Part shown: piece by piece, positions 17,504 through 24,619 of the stretch
Layout: each line of letters starts with the position of its first letter
How positions within the stretch are numbered: the first letter of the stretch is position 1
Assembly (NCBI GenBank): GCA_964511185.1
Contig: CAZEDU010000004.1
Span: 1-64,000, forward strand
DNA length: 64,000 nt
Source: CAZEDU01 sp964511185
GTDB lineage: Bacteria > Myxococcota > Myxococcia > Myxococcales > Myxococcaceae
Direction of reading: 5' to 3'
Notes under the pieces: model-generated
What the model was told of the DNA's origin: nothing
The model's database searches: none
The model's input: only the letters and a program-made list of their open reading frames with translations
Translations under genes and position numbers: made by a program

Positions 17504-19072
17504 CTAGTGGCGGGTCTGCGCGGGCGGGGTGAAGGCGGCGATGAGCTCCAGGAGCAGGCGCGCCCCGTACCCCGAGGCGCCTTTCGTTCGCCACGTCTCG
17601 TCGCGCTCCACCCGCGCGGTGCCGGCCATGTCGATGTGCGCCCAGGGCACCCCGGCGACGAACTCTTCGAGGAACAAGGCCGCGGTGATCGCGCCGGCGT
17701 TCTCGCCGCCGACGTTCTTCATGTACGCGATCTCGGACTCGAGCTCCGGGCGGTAGCTCTTGTCGAGCGGCAGCTGCCAGACGGTCTCGCCGGTGCGCTC
17801 ACCGGCGGCCTTCACCTGCTCGACCAGCGCCTGGTTGTTGCCGAACACCCCGGCGGTGCGGACGCCGAGCGCGCGCTGACAAGCGCCGGTGAGCGTGGCG
17901 ATGTCGACGATCGCGTCTGGGCGAGGCGTCTGTTCGGTCGCGAGCACCAGCGCGTCGGCCATCACCAGCCGACCCTCGGCGTCGGTGTTGATGACTTCGA
18001 CCGTCTTGCCGCCTCGAACCGTGAGCACGTCGCCCAGCTTCATCGCCGTGCCGGAAGGCATGTTGTCGGTGCACATCAGGTAACCGGTCACGGCCGACCG
18101 ACAGCCGATGGACGAGAGCGCGGTCATCGCCGCGAGAATCGCGCCGGCGCCGGACATGTCGCCCTTCATCGTCGCGTGAACCAGGTCGTTCGGCTTGAGG
18201 CCCAACCCGCCGGCGTCGAACATGATGCCCTTGCCCACCAGGGCCAGGTGGCCGATCGGGTCGATCGCCTGGCCGCGCGCGTCTCGGGGTTGGTAGGTCA
18301 GCTTGATCATGCGCGGCGGCTCGGCGCTGCCCGCGTTGACGCCGAGCAAGCCGCCGCAGCCCAACTTGGCGAGCGCTTCGCCGTCGAAGAGCTCCACCTG
18401 AAGGCCGCTGCCCTGTGCGAGCGTTTCGGCGAGCTCGCCCAGCCGCGTCGCGGTGAGCAACGACGCCGGCGCGTTGGCGAGGTCGCGCGCGAGCCAGGTC
18501 ACACCAGAGGCCACGCGGCCGCGCTCCAACCCTTGCTGCGCCTCGTCGAGGTCGACGCCGTCCTTCACGAACGTCAGGCTCTCGATCGCGCGGCCGTTCT
18601 GCGCGGGCCGTTGATAGGCGAGGTACCGGTAGCGGGAAAGCAGGATGCCTTCGGCGAGCGCCTGCGCCGCCAACCCGGAGGGCACGCCGCCCGTGTCCGG
18701 CAGCAGCAAGGCGAGGCGGGTCTTGGTGTGCGCGGCTCGGGCGAAGGCCGCGGCCGCGTCGCGAAGCTTGCCGAGGTCGAGCTGACCTCGGTCGCCGACC
18801 CCGATCGCCACGACCGGCGGTCCCTTCGAGCGAGGAACCACCAAGACTTGTCCCGCCTTGCCTTCGAAGCCGGCCGACAAGAGCGCCTCGCGGTCGACGC
18901 CGAGCTTGTCCAAGAGCTCGGGTGACGAAGCGTTGGGGTCGACGAACACGCCGATCACGTCGGCATCGGCGGGAATCGACGGAGCCGTGGTGAACCGCGT
19001 CGTCGAGCGCCCCTCGAGTGAAGGAGCGGGGTGAAACGTCGACTGCGCTCGAGAATGAAGTGACGTCAACAT
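17504..19072 (-). CDS. pepA: Leucyl aminopeptidase (M17)
   Basis: This cytosolic aminopeptidase has two metal ions and releases N-terminal residues from peptides. The 522-residue protein has a divergent N-terminal domain followed by the M17 catalytic core: VGKGIMFDAGGLGLK (metal and substrate Lys), MKGDMSGAGAIL and the hallmark NTDAEGRLVMADAL. The ATG at 19072 is chosen because GGAGG lies seven bases upstream; an in-frame ATG at 19147 would add 25 unlikely residues. It is the first gene of pepA-psiE-yihY. In E. coli PepA also binds DNA, but nothing here shows that. About 220 bases separate it from rpsD, and I see only weak signals in that gap. Confidence 0.93.
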   Translation of the reverse strand: MLTSLHSRAQSTFHPAPSLEGRSTTRFTTAPSIPADADVIGVFVDPNASSPELLDKLGVDREALLSAGFEGKAGQVLVVPRSKGPPVVAIGVGDRGQLDLGKLRDAAAAFARAAHTKTRLALLLPDTGGVPSGLAAQALAEGILLSRYRYLAYQRPAQNGRAIESLTFVKDGVDLDEAQQGLERGRVASGVTWLARDLANAPASLLTATRLGELAETLAQGSGLQVELFDGEALAKLGCGGLLGVNAGSAEPPRMIKLTYQPRDARGQAIDPIGHLALVGKGIMFDAGGLGLKPNDLVHATMKGDMSGAGAILAAMTALSSIGCRSAVTGYLMCTDNMPSGTAMKLGDVLTVRGGKTVEVINTDAEGRLVMADALVLATEQTPRPDAIVDIATLTGACQRALGVRTAGVFGNNQALVEQVKAAGERTGETVWQLPLDKSYRPELESEIAYMKNVGGENAGAITAALFLEEFVAGVPWAHIDMAGTARVERDETWRTKGASGYGARLLLELIAAFTPPAQTRH

Positions 19073-19290
19073 GAGCAGCCTCCACGCCTTGATGAGCCGG
19101 CGGTCTTCGCGTGCGCCCAACGTGGACACGGGCACGCGGCAGGGCAACGGCGCGTCGAGGCGCTACCCACTGCGCAGCTGTTGGGGGTGACTGTGAAGCG
19201 ACCCGCACTCGCTGCTCGAAAGACAGGCGCTTCGCTCGTTTTTGGAGATCTCGTTTCCGGTGGCCGCGCGCCGGGAGGCTCAGGCGTGCG

Positions 19291-19914
19291 TCACGAGTAG
19301 AACTCGATGATACGCGCGAAATCGATGGGGATCGGCAGCTCGTCACCCGACGGTCGACTCCGCACCTTGAACGCGAACGGCTCGGAGTGCACATCGAGGT
19401 GATTGGGCGCCTTTCGGTGCGACGTGCGGCCCAGGACGTCGACGAACAACGGGTGCTGGTGGAAGCGCTCGTTGAGCGTGACGGTGTTGCCAGGTTTGAG
19501 CTCGGTGCGAGGGAAGCTCACCTTGTTCCCGTCGACCGAGAAGTAGCCGTGGCGCACGAACTGCCGCGCTTGCCGCATGCTGGTGGCAAAGCCCGCTCGC
19601 CAGACCATCGCGTCGAGGCGTGACTCGAGCAGCGCGGCGAGCCCCGTGGAGGCGCTGGTGCGGCTCGACTTCGCGCGCTCGACGTACCGGGCGAACTGCC
19701 GCTCCATCAGCTCGTAGACGAGCTTGGCCTTCTGCTTCTCCCGCAAGCGAACGCCGTAGTCGGTGACGGGCGTCTTGCTCGTCGGGCCGTGCTGGCCTGG
19801 TGGATAGGGCCGTCGAACCGTCGGGTCCTTGTCGCTCGGCTTTTCGGTGATGTGGCTCAGTCCGACGAAGAGTCTGCGTGCGCGGCGTCCGCGGGGTCCG
19901 GTGTTTCGTGCCAT
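19291..19914 (-). CDS. rpsD: 30S ribosomal protein S4, cysteine-free stand-alone copy
   Basis: S4 binds 16S rRNA early in small-subunit assembly. The 207-residue product starts MARNTGPRGRRARRLF and keeps PPGQHG, the YGVRLREKQKAKLVYE block and the S4 RNA-binding domain (LESRLDAMVWRAGFA through FVRHGYFSVDGNKV). The N-terminal region where zinc-binding S4 proteins carry four cysteines has none here. It is alone, not next to rpsM, rpsK, rpoA or rplQ, so it is probably a second, zinc-independent copy. The upstream Fur/Zur-type box over a good promoter supports induction under metal limitation. The predicted transcript starts within a few bases of the ATG. Confidence 0.93.
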   Translation of the reverse strand: MARNTGPRGRRARRLFVGLSHITEKPSDKDPTVRRPYPPGQHGPTSKTPVTDYGVRLREKQKAKLVYELMERQFARYVERAKSSRTSASTGLAALLESRLDAMVWRAGFATSMRQARQFVRHGYFSVDGNKVSFPRTELKPGNTVTLNERFHQHPLFVDVLGRTSHRKAPNHLDVHSEPFAFKVRSRPSGDELPIPIDFARIIEFYS

Positions 19915-19923
19915 GGGCTGAAT

Positions 19924-19955
19924 CTAATATTGATAGTGATAATCAAAGTCAATAT
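19924..19955 (-). promoter_or_regulatory. rpsD promoter covered by a Fur/Zur-type box
   Basis: On the minus strand a -35 TTGACT (19952-19947) is followed by exactly 17 bases and a -10 TATTAG (19929-19924). The whole promoter is covered by a 29-bp symmetric element with perfect 7-base arms ATATTGA (19927-19933) and TCAATAT (19949-19955). Its centre contains two overlapping 7-1-7 units, TGATAGTGATAATCA and TGATAATCAAAGTCA, offset by six bases, the classic Fur-superfamily geometry. The predicted start of transcription is about 3-5 bases from the ATG at 19914. Repression by Zur (zinc) is the likeliest reading because the gene is a cysteine-free S4; Fur cannot be excluded. Confidence 0.8.
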
Positions 19956-19980
19956 GGCCGCGGCGCACCGTCACTTCGGA

Positions 19981-20544
19981 TCAGGTCGTGCGGTCGGGCA
20001 GGGCGCATTCGCCCTCGTCGCAGCCCGCGCCGGCTTCCGGCCGAGGCGGGTTCGGTCCATGGCTCGGCTGGGACCGGGCCTCCAGGAGCAAGGTCTGCAG
20101 CTCCGCCCCGAGCGCGAGGTCCTCGTGCGCGCCGAACACCTGGCGCCGGAGGCGGCCGTGCGCGTCGATGAGCACGGTCGTCGGCGTGCCTTGCATGGCG
20201 TACGCCTTCATCGTCTGCGGGATGGGGTCGCCATTGGGATCGGGCGCGTCGACGCCGACGGGGAAGTGGACGCGGTACTCGTGGAGGAAGGCGCGCAGCG
20301 ATTCGAGCTTCATCGCGTCGTGGTGCTCGAACACGGTGTGCAGGCCCACGACGACGAGCGGCGCGCCGGCGAAGAGCTCGGCGACGCGCTGCGCCTGGGG
20401 GATGCCCCTCGCGACGCAGCCAGGGCAGAGCATCTGGAACGCGTGGAGCAGGACGACGCGCCCCCGAAGCCGCTCGAGCGTGAGCGGCTCCGGGGTGTTG
20501 AGCCAGTCGGTCGTCCGCCATTCGGGAGCGGGCCGCGGCTTCAT
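19981..20544 (-). CDS. Redoxin/TlpA-like thiol protein
   Basis: This 187-residue thioredoxin-fold protein belongs to the peroxiredoxin/TlpA group. The active site is LCPGC (C40 and C43), placed after a short hydrophobic strand, and TPTTVLIDAHGRLRRQVFG is the cis-Pro loop and following strands. There is no signal peptide, so it should be cytosolic. Unusually, the C terminus carries another Cys pair, CDEGEC (C175, C180), after a Pro/Gly-rich linker. The ATG at 20544 overlaps the stop of the protoglobin gene by one base (TGATG), so the two are coupled. It is the last gene of the MarR operon and may recycle or protect the globin. Confidence 0.8.
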   Translation of the reverse strand: MKPRPAPEWRTTDWLNTPEPLTLERLRGRVVLLHAFQMLCPGCVARGIPQAQRVAELFAGAPLVVVGLHTVFEHHDAMKLESLRAFLHEYRVHFPVGVDAPDPNGDPIPQTMKAYAMQGTPTTVLIDAHGRLRRQVFGAHEDLALGAELQTLLLEARSQPSHGPNPPRPEAGAGCDEGECALPDRTT

Positions 20545-21131
20545 CAGAAGTCTCCGTCCTTCACATACGGGTGGCTCCACAAGGTGACTTGCAGCAGGCA
20601 CGACTTCACCCACGCGCCGTACATCTTCTCGACGTCCTCGGCCGAATGCCCCTTCTTCGCGAGAAAGGGGCGCAGCGTGAACGTCACCGGGAAGATGAGC
20701 GCGAAGAGGTTGCGGAACGGCACGATGTCCGTCGACGCCGCACCGTCGGTCTTGTTCTTCTTCGAACGGTGGTGGCGAAGGCCAACCTCGTGCTGGTAGT
20801 CGAGCCACTTCTGGTCGTACTCGGCGCGGGCGGTGTCGAGGATCCACTGCCCGAAGCGCTTGCGGACGGCGCCGAGGTAATCGCCGAGCGGCTTGCCGTC
20901 CGCCTTGCCCGTGAACGAGGCCAAGAGGTGGGGCTGGCTGCCGACGAAGCCGTACCAGACGTCGAGGATCGCCTCGACTTCGTCTTTGACGACGTCGTGC
21001 GACATGCGCAGGTGCTTCACGTCCTCATCGCCGAAGAGAACGCTCGCCTTCAGCTGCTCGAAGTCGGCGTGCGTCACGGGCGAGCGCGCGACCGCCGAGG
21101 TGCCGAGGGTGTAACCAGGGATGTTGCTCAC
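20544..21131 (-). CDS. Protoglobin (single-domain globin sensor-type)
   Basis: Protoglobins are heme proteins that bind O2, CO and NO. The 195-residue product is the family length with no attached signalling domain. It carries NIPGYTLGTSAVARSPVT at the N terminus, the distal-pocket VWYGFV (W59, Y60) and the YQHEVGLRHHRSKKNKTDG helix with the expected proximal His at H120, then FLAKKGHSAEDVEKM and the LQVTLWSHPYVKDGDF end. The start is GTG at 21131, six bases after AGGAGA; the longer open frame upstream is not coding. It lies between a MarR regulator and a redoxin. That context suggests a role against nitric oxide or oxygen stress, an inference. Confidence 0.9.
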   Translation of the reverse strand: MSNIPGYTLGTSAVARSPVTHADFEQLKASVLFGDEDVKHLRMSHDVVKDEVEAILDVWYGFVGSQPHLLASFTGKADGKPLGDYLGAVRKRFGQWILDTARAEYDQKWLDYQHEVGLRHHRSKKNKTDGAASTDIVPFRNLFALIFPVTFTLRPFLAKKGHSAEDVEKMYGAWVKSCLLQVTLWSHPYVKDGDF

Positions 21132-21168
21132 GTCTTCTCCTTCTCGGAGCAAAGCTCCGCTCTTGCCG

Positions 21169-21828
21169 TCAGCCGAGGCGCATGAACTGCTCCCAAAGCC
21201 TGCGTCGCGCCGTGTCGTCCGCCAGCGCGTGCTCCGGGCAATCGACACGGAGCTGGTCGCTGGCGAGCGGAGCGTCGACGAAGGCGCAGTGGTGGGGCGA
21301 CGGGCCTGCGCGCACGTTCGGACGGAAGTGCGCACACGTCACGCACATGCCGCTCAGCGGAACGAGCCCTTGCTCCTGGAGCGCGCGGATCATCCTCATG
21401 ACGCCGGCGAAGAACGCCCGCTGCTCGTCTGGCGAAAGGTCGGAGATCGCCTCGGCCATGAACTCCGGCCACGAGCGAGCGCGGGCGCCGAGGCTGGCGC
21501 CCTTCTTCGTGGGGGTCAGCAGGCTCGCGCGCGGGTGGCGCGGGTCCGGGGACCTTTGAGCGAGCTTCTTCTCGACCAGGACGCGGACGGAGTCGCTGAT
21601 GGTCGGGAGCGTCACACCCAGCCGCGCGCTCAGCTCGGTGCCCGTCAGAGGCCCATGCGCCACCAGCGCCGCGAGGATCTGCCCCTGCGTCGCGGACAAC
21701 CCTTCTTCGTTGGCCTGCTGCCACGCCTGCTGCTTCATCGCGAGCCCAATCTTGTGCAGGCCCGTCGCGATGCGCGTCGCGAGCGGCTCCGCGTTCTTCT
21801 CGAAGTACGGGGGGCGGGAGCTGCTCAT
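21169..21828 (-). CDS. MarR-family regulator with a four-cysteine C-terminal domain
   Basis: This winged-helix repressor-type regulator has 219 residues. Helix-turn-helix: GPLTGTELSARLGVTLPTISD (about 59-79), then the wing SPDPRHPRASLLTPTKKG. After the dimer helices a C-terminal domain carries C162, C165, C181 and C197 in the pattern C-x2-C-x15-C-x15-C (CVTC, HHC, DCPEH), which could hold a metal or Fe-S cluster. Such a cluster would suit redox or NO sensing. It is the first gene of the operon and its promoter contains a perfect palindrome, so it probably represses itself and the globin and redoxin genes. The ATG has no ribosome-binding site. Confidence 0.85.
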   Translation of the reverse strand: MSSSRPPYFEKNAEPLATRIATGLHKIGLAMKQQAWQQANEEGLSATQGQILAALVAHGPLTGTELSARLGVTLPTISDSVRVLVEKKLAQRSPDPRHPRASLLTPTKKGASLGARARSWPEFMAEAISDLSPDEQRAFFAGVMRMIRALQEQGLVPLSGMCVTCAHFRPNVRAGPSPHHCAFVDAPLASDQLRVDCPEHALADDTARRRLWEQFMRLG

Positions 21829-21835
21829 GGCCCCA

Positions 21836-21864
21836 TAGGTTACTTAGGACTCCTAAGTTGTCAA
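21836..21864 (-). promoter_or_regulatory. MarR operon promoter with operator filling the spacer
   Basis: On the minus strand a perfect -35 TTGACA (21864-21859) is followed by a 17-bp perfect palindrome ACTTAGGACTCCTAAGT (21842-21858 as read on the plus strand) that fills the entire spacer. A -10 element lies at about 21837-21842 (TAACCT) or one base to either side. The predicted transcription start is within a few bases of the ATG at 21828. A bound MarR dimer would lie directly between the two polymerase contacts, a clean autorepression design. The spacing is exact. Confidence 0.8.
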
Positions 21865-21941
21865 CCTCCGGGCTTGGGGAGCGCCGTGTCGCGCTCCGGG
21901 CGACACTCGATTCACTCGCATCGCTTGACGGCGTATCGTCA

Positions 21942-22022
21942 CCCGTTTAAACGAACGGGCGCGTCATGAAGAGCTGGCTCGCACAGGGTGGGTGTCGGTG
22001 TTGTTGAACGCGACCGCGTTCA
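21942..22022 (+). promoter_or_regulatory. Palindromes in the metN leader
   Basis: Two symmetrical elements lie in the 262-base gap between the divergent marR and metN genes. The first is CCCGTT (21942-21947) with AACGGG (21954-21959), overlapping the perfect 10-bp palindrome CGTTTAAACG (21944-21953). A -35-like TTGACG (21925-21930) lies upstream. The second is TGAACGCG (22005-22012) and CGCGTTCA (22015-22022), a perfect 8-2-8 palindrome. Its ends fit the T-N11-A style of LysR-type (for example MetR-like) operators, but it could also be an RNA hairpin. I see no match to known SAM riboswitch cores. Confidence 0.5.
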
Positions 22023-22090
22023 CCTGACCCCATCCATGTCCTTCGCGGTCGCAACCTGCGCGCGGCCCGAGCCTTCCAGCGAGCCTCTGC

Positions 22091-23179
22091 ATGTCCGTCC
22101 CTGGTGTCATTCCCGCGCTTCGTCCGTCCCCGCCCATGCTCCGCGTGGAGGGGTTGCGCTGCATCTACATGACGAACCGGGAGTTCGTCGTTGCGTTGCG
22201 CGACGTCAGCTTCGCGCTTCAACCTTGCGAGCGCCTCGCGGTCGTCGGCGAGAGCGGCGCCGGTAAGTCGACGCTGCTGCGCTGCTTGAGCCTGCTGATG
22301 CAACCGACCGCCGGCTCGGTCGAGGTCGACGGCCGTCATCTGACGTCGCTCGAGACAGGCGAGCTCGAGCTCGCCCGCCGGCGCATCGGCATGGTCTTCC
22401 AGCACTTCGCGCTGCTGCAGCGGCGCACGGTGCGACAGAACGTCGCGCTGCCGCTCGAGCTCGCCGGCGTCGACCCGGTGGAGCGCTCCCGCCGGGTCGA
22501 CGAGCTGTTGGCGCGCGTCCGGCTCAGCGACAAGGCCGACGCGTACCCCGCGGAGCTCTCGGGCGGCCAACAGCAGCGCGTCGGCATCGCCCGCGCTCTT
22601 GCCCACGCGCCGCGCGTACTGCTGTGCGACGAGCCGACGTCGGCGCTCGACGCCGAGACCGCGCGGCACATCGTCGCGCTGCTGGACGAGCTCTCGAAAG
22701 ACCTGCACCTCACCATCGTCTTCGTCACCCATCAGCTCGAGTTGGTGCGCTCGCTCGCCGACGTGGTGGCGGTCCTCGAGGGCGGCTCGCTGCGCGAGCT
22801 CACGCCCGTCGCCGAATTCTTCGCCCGTCCCCGCTCCGCGGCCGGACGGCGCCTGCTGCTCCCGGAGCCCCAGATGAAGCTACCCCACTCCCTCCTCACC
22901 GAAGCGCGCAGCCGCATCGGCGTAGGTCCTTCGACGCTGCTGACCTTCGCCATCTCGTCCAACGACACCACCCGCGTCATCTTCCAGGCGCTCTCGGAGC
23001 ACCGCTCGCTGCGGGTCGACATCGTGGGCGCGAACATCGAGTCGGTGCGCGGGCGCTCCGTCGGCGCGTTGTCGCTGCTGGTGCATGGGGAGCCGCCCGT
23101 CATTCGCGCGGCGCTGGCGGCGCTCGATCGGCAAGGCATCGTCGTGGAGGTGGTGGGCCATGTCCTCTCCGCTGCGTGA
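22091..23179 (+). CDS. metN: Methionine ABC transporter ATP-binding protein MetN
   Basis: MetN drives D/L-methionine import. The 362-residue product has the ABC core: Walker A GESGAGKST, Q-loop MVFQHFALLQRRTVRQNVALPL, signature LSGGQQQRVGIARAL, Walker B VLLCDEPTSALD and switch VTHQ. A C-terminal NIL domain (about residues 265-360, from LLPEPQMKLPHSLL) follows; this domain binds methionine and mediates transinhibition in E. coli. An in-frame ATG at 22136 (MLRVEGLRC) is an equally reasonable start, because neither site has a clear ribosome-binding site. The end overlaps metI by 20 bases. One oddity is the switch region, where HQLELVRSLAD replaces HEMDVV-like text. Confidence 0.92.
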   Translation: MSVPGVIPALRPSPPMLRVEGLRCIYMTNREFVVALRDVSFALQPCERLAVVGESGAGKSTLLRCLSLLMQPTAGSVEVDGRHLTSLETGELELARRRIGMVFQHFALLQRRTVRQNVALPLELAGVDPVERSRRVDELLARVRLSDKADAYPAELSGGQQQRVGIARALAHAPRVLLCDEPTSALDAETARHIVALLDELSKDLHLTIVFVTHQLELVRSLADVVAVLEGGSLRELTPVAEFFARPRSAAGRRLLLPEPQMKLPHSLLTEARSRIGVGPSTLLTFAISSNDTTRVIFQALSEHRSLRVDIVGANIESVRGRSVGALSLLVHGEPPVIRAALAALDRQGIVVEVVGHVLSAA

Positions 23180-23825
23180 AGCGCTGTGGTTGGCGTCGTT
23201 CGAGACGCTGTACATGGTGGCCGCCGCGTCGGCGCTCGCGGTGGCCGTCGGCTTGCCGCTGGGCCTCCTGCTGCTCGTCACCGGGCCGCGGCACCTGGCG
23301 CCCAACGCCGCGCTGCACCTGCTGCTCGGCGCGGCGGTCAACGCCACGCGCTCGACGCCGTTCATCATCCTGCTGGTGTCGGTGATTCCGCTGACGCGGT
23401 GGCTGGTCGGCACCAGCATCGGCACCACCGCGGCGATCGTGCCGCTGGCGATCGCCGCCGCGCCCTTCGTCGCCCGGCTCTACGAAGAGGCGCTGCGCCA
23501 AGTCGCTCCGTCGACCATCGAGGCGGCGCGCGCGTTCGGCGCGACGCGCTGGCAGATCATCACGCGCGTGCTCCTCCCCGAGGCCATCCCGGGCCTGGTG
23601 ACCGCAACCACGGTGATGGTGGTGAGCCTCGTCGGGGCGTCGGCGATGGCGGGCGCGGTCGGCGGGGGAGGCCTCGGCGACCTCGGCATTCGCTACGGCT
23701 ACCAGCGCTTCCAACCCGCGGTGATGGTCGCGGTCGTCCTCGTTCTCGTGGCGCTCGTGAACGGCGTGCAGTGGGCGGGCGACCGCGCCGCGCGGCACTT
23801 TTCCAGAGGAGCTCGCAACCCATGA
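23160..23825 (+). CDS. metI: Methionine ABC transporter permease MetI
   Basis: This is the inner-membrane permease that pairs with MetN. The 221-residue length and five membrane segments match MetI. Family marks include NATRSTPFIILLVSVIPLTR after the second helix, then IEAARAFGATRWQIITRVLLPEA, the EAA loop that docks on MetN, and GAVGGGGLGDLGIRYGYQRF near the end. It starts within the 3' end of metN (ATG 23160) and its TGA overlaps the metQ ATG (ATGATG), which means all three cistrons are translationally coupled. There is no anomaly in the sequence. Confidence 0.95.
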   Translation: MSSPLREALWLASFETLYMVAAASALAVAVGLPLGLLLLVTGPRHLAPNAALHLLLGAAVNATRSTPFIILLVSVIPLTRWLVGTSIGTTAAIVPLAIAAAPFVARLYEEALRQVAPSTIEAARAFGATRWQIITRVLLPEAIPGLVTATTVMVVSLVGASAMAGAVGGGGLGDLGIRYGYQRFQPAVMVAVVLVLVALVNGVQWAGDRAARHFSRGARNP

Positions 23826-24610
23826 TGAAGGAACTCACGTCGGTGCTTCTCGTCGCCCTGGCGATCGCGTCGGTGGGCTTCGCGAAGGAGAAGAAGAAGC
23901 CCTTGCGCGTGGGCGTGACGTCGGGGCCGCACGCGCAGATTCTCGAGGTCGTCGCCGCCGAGGCGCTCCAGCGGGGGTTGCGCATCCAGGCGGTGGAGTT
24001 CTCCGACTACGTGCAGCCCAACGCCGCGCTCGCCGACGGCAGCCTCGACGCGAACAGCTTTCAGCACCTGCCGTACCTCCAACAGCAGAAGAGAGACCGC
24101 GGCTATCGCATCGAGCCGGTGGGCACGACGGTGACGTTCCCCATCGCCGCGTACAGCACCCGCGTGAAGCGCCTCGATGACCTGCCCAAGGGCGCGGCGC
24201 TCGCGATTCCCAACGACCCCACCAACGGCGCGCGCGCGCTCAAGCTGCTCGAGGTCGCTGGGCTGCTCCGGCTGCCGAAGTCGCGCGGGTTCGACGTCAC
24301 GCCCTTCGACGTGGAGTGGACCCGCGGCGGCTATGCCATCAAGGAGCTCGACGCCGCGCAGCTGGCGCGCGCCCTGCTCGACGTCGACCTGGCGGTGATC
24401 AACACCAACTACGCGCTCGAGGCGGGGCTCGACCCGTTCCAGAGCCTGATCCGCGAGTCCGCGCAGTCGCCGTACGCCAACGTCATCGCGGTGCGCGCGG
24501 GTGACGAGAACCGGCCCGAGGTGAAGGCGCTCGTCGAGGCGTACCGCTCGCCCGCGGTGCGCGCGTTCATCGAGAAGAAGTTCAAGGGCGCCGTCGTTCC
24601 CGCCTGGTGA
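23822..24610 (+). CDS. metQ: Methionine-binding protein MetQ without a lipobox
   Basis: This is the NlpA-family substrate-binding protein for MetNI, with 262 residues. The mature part shows RVGVTSGPHAQILEVV, the conserved VEFSDYVQPNAALADGSLDANSFQHLPYL that binds methionine, and YAIKELDAAQLARALLDVDLAVINTNYAL. The signal peptide ends SVGFA-KEKKK and has no cysteine, although MetQ is usually a lipoprotein. It may be free in the periplasm, or held by another means. Two starts overlap the metI stop (ATG 23822 and 23825), with GAGGAG about 11 bases upstream. Ten bases separate it from the MscS gene downstream. Confidence 0.93.
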   Translation: MMKELTSVLLVALAIASVGFAKEKKKPLRVGVTSGPHAQILEVVAAEALQRGLRIQAVEFSDYVQPNAALADGSLDANSFQHLPYLQQQKRDRGYRIEPVGTTVTFPIAAYSTRVKRLDDLPKGAALAIPNDPTNGARALKLLEVAGLLRLPKSRGFDVTPFDVEWTRGGYAIKELDAAQLARALLDVDLAVINTNYALEAGLDPFQSLIRESAQSPYANVIAVRAGDENRPEVKALVEAYRSPAVRAFIEKKFKGAVVPAW

Positions 24611-24619
24611 CGTGACGCC

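Noticed and set aside
21890..22090. SAM riboswitch upstream of metN.
   Set aside because: No match to the conserved cores of SAM-I, SAM-II or SAM/SAH classes as I know them; only palindromes were seen.
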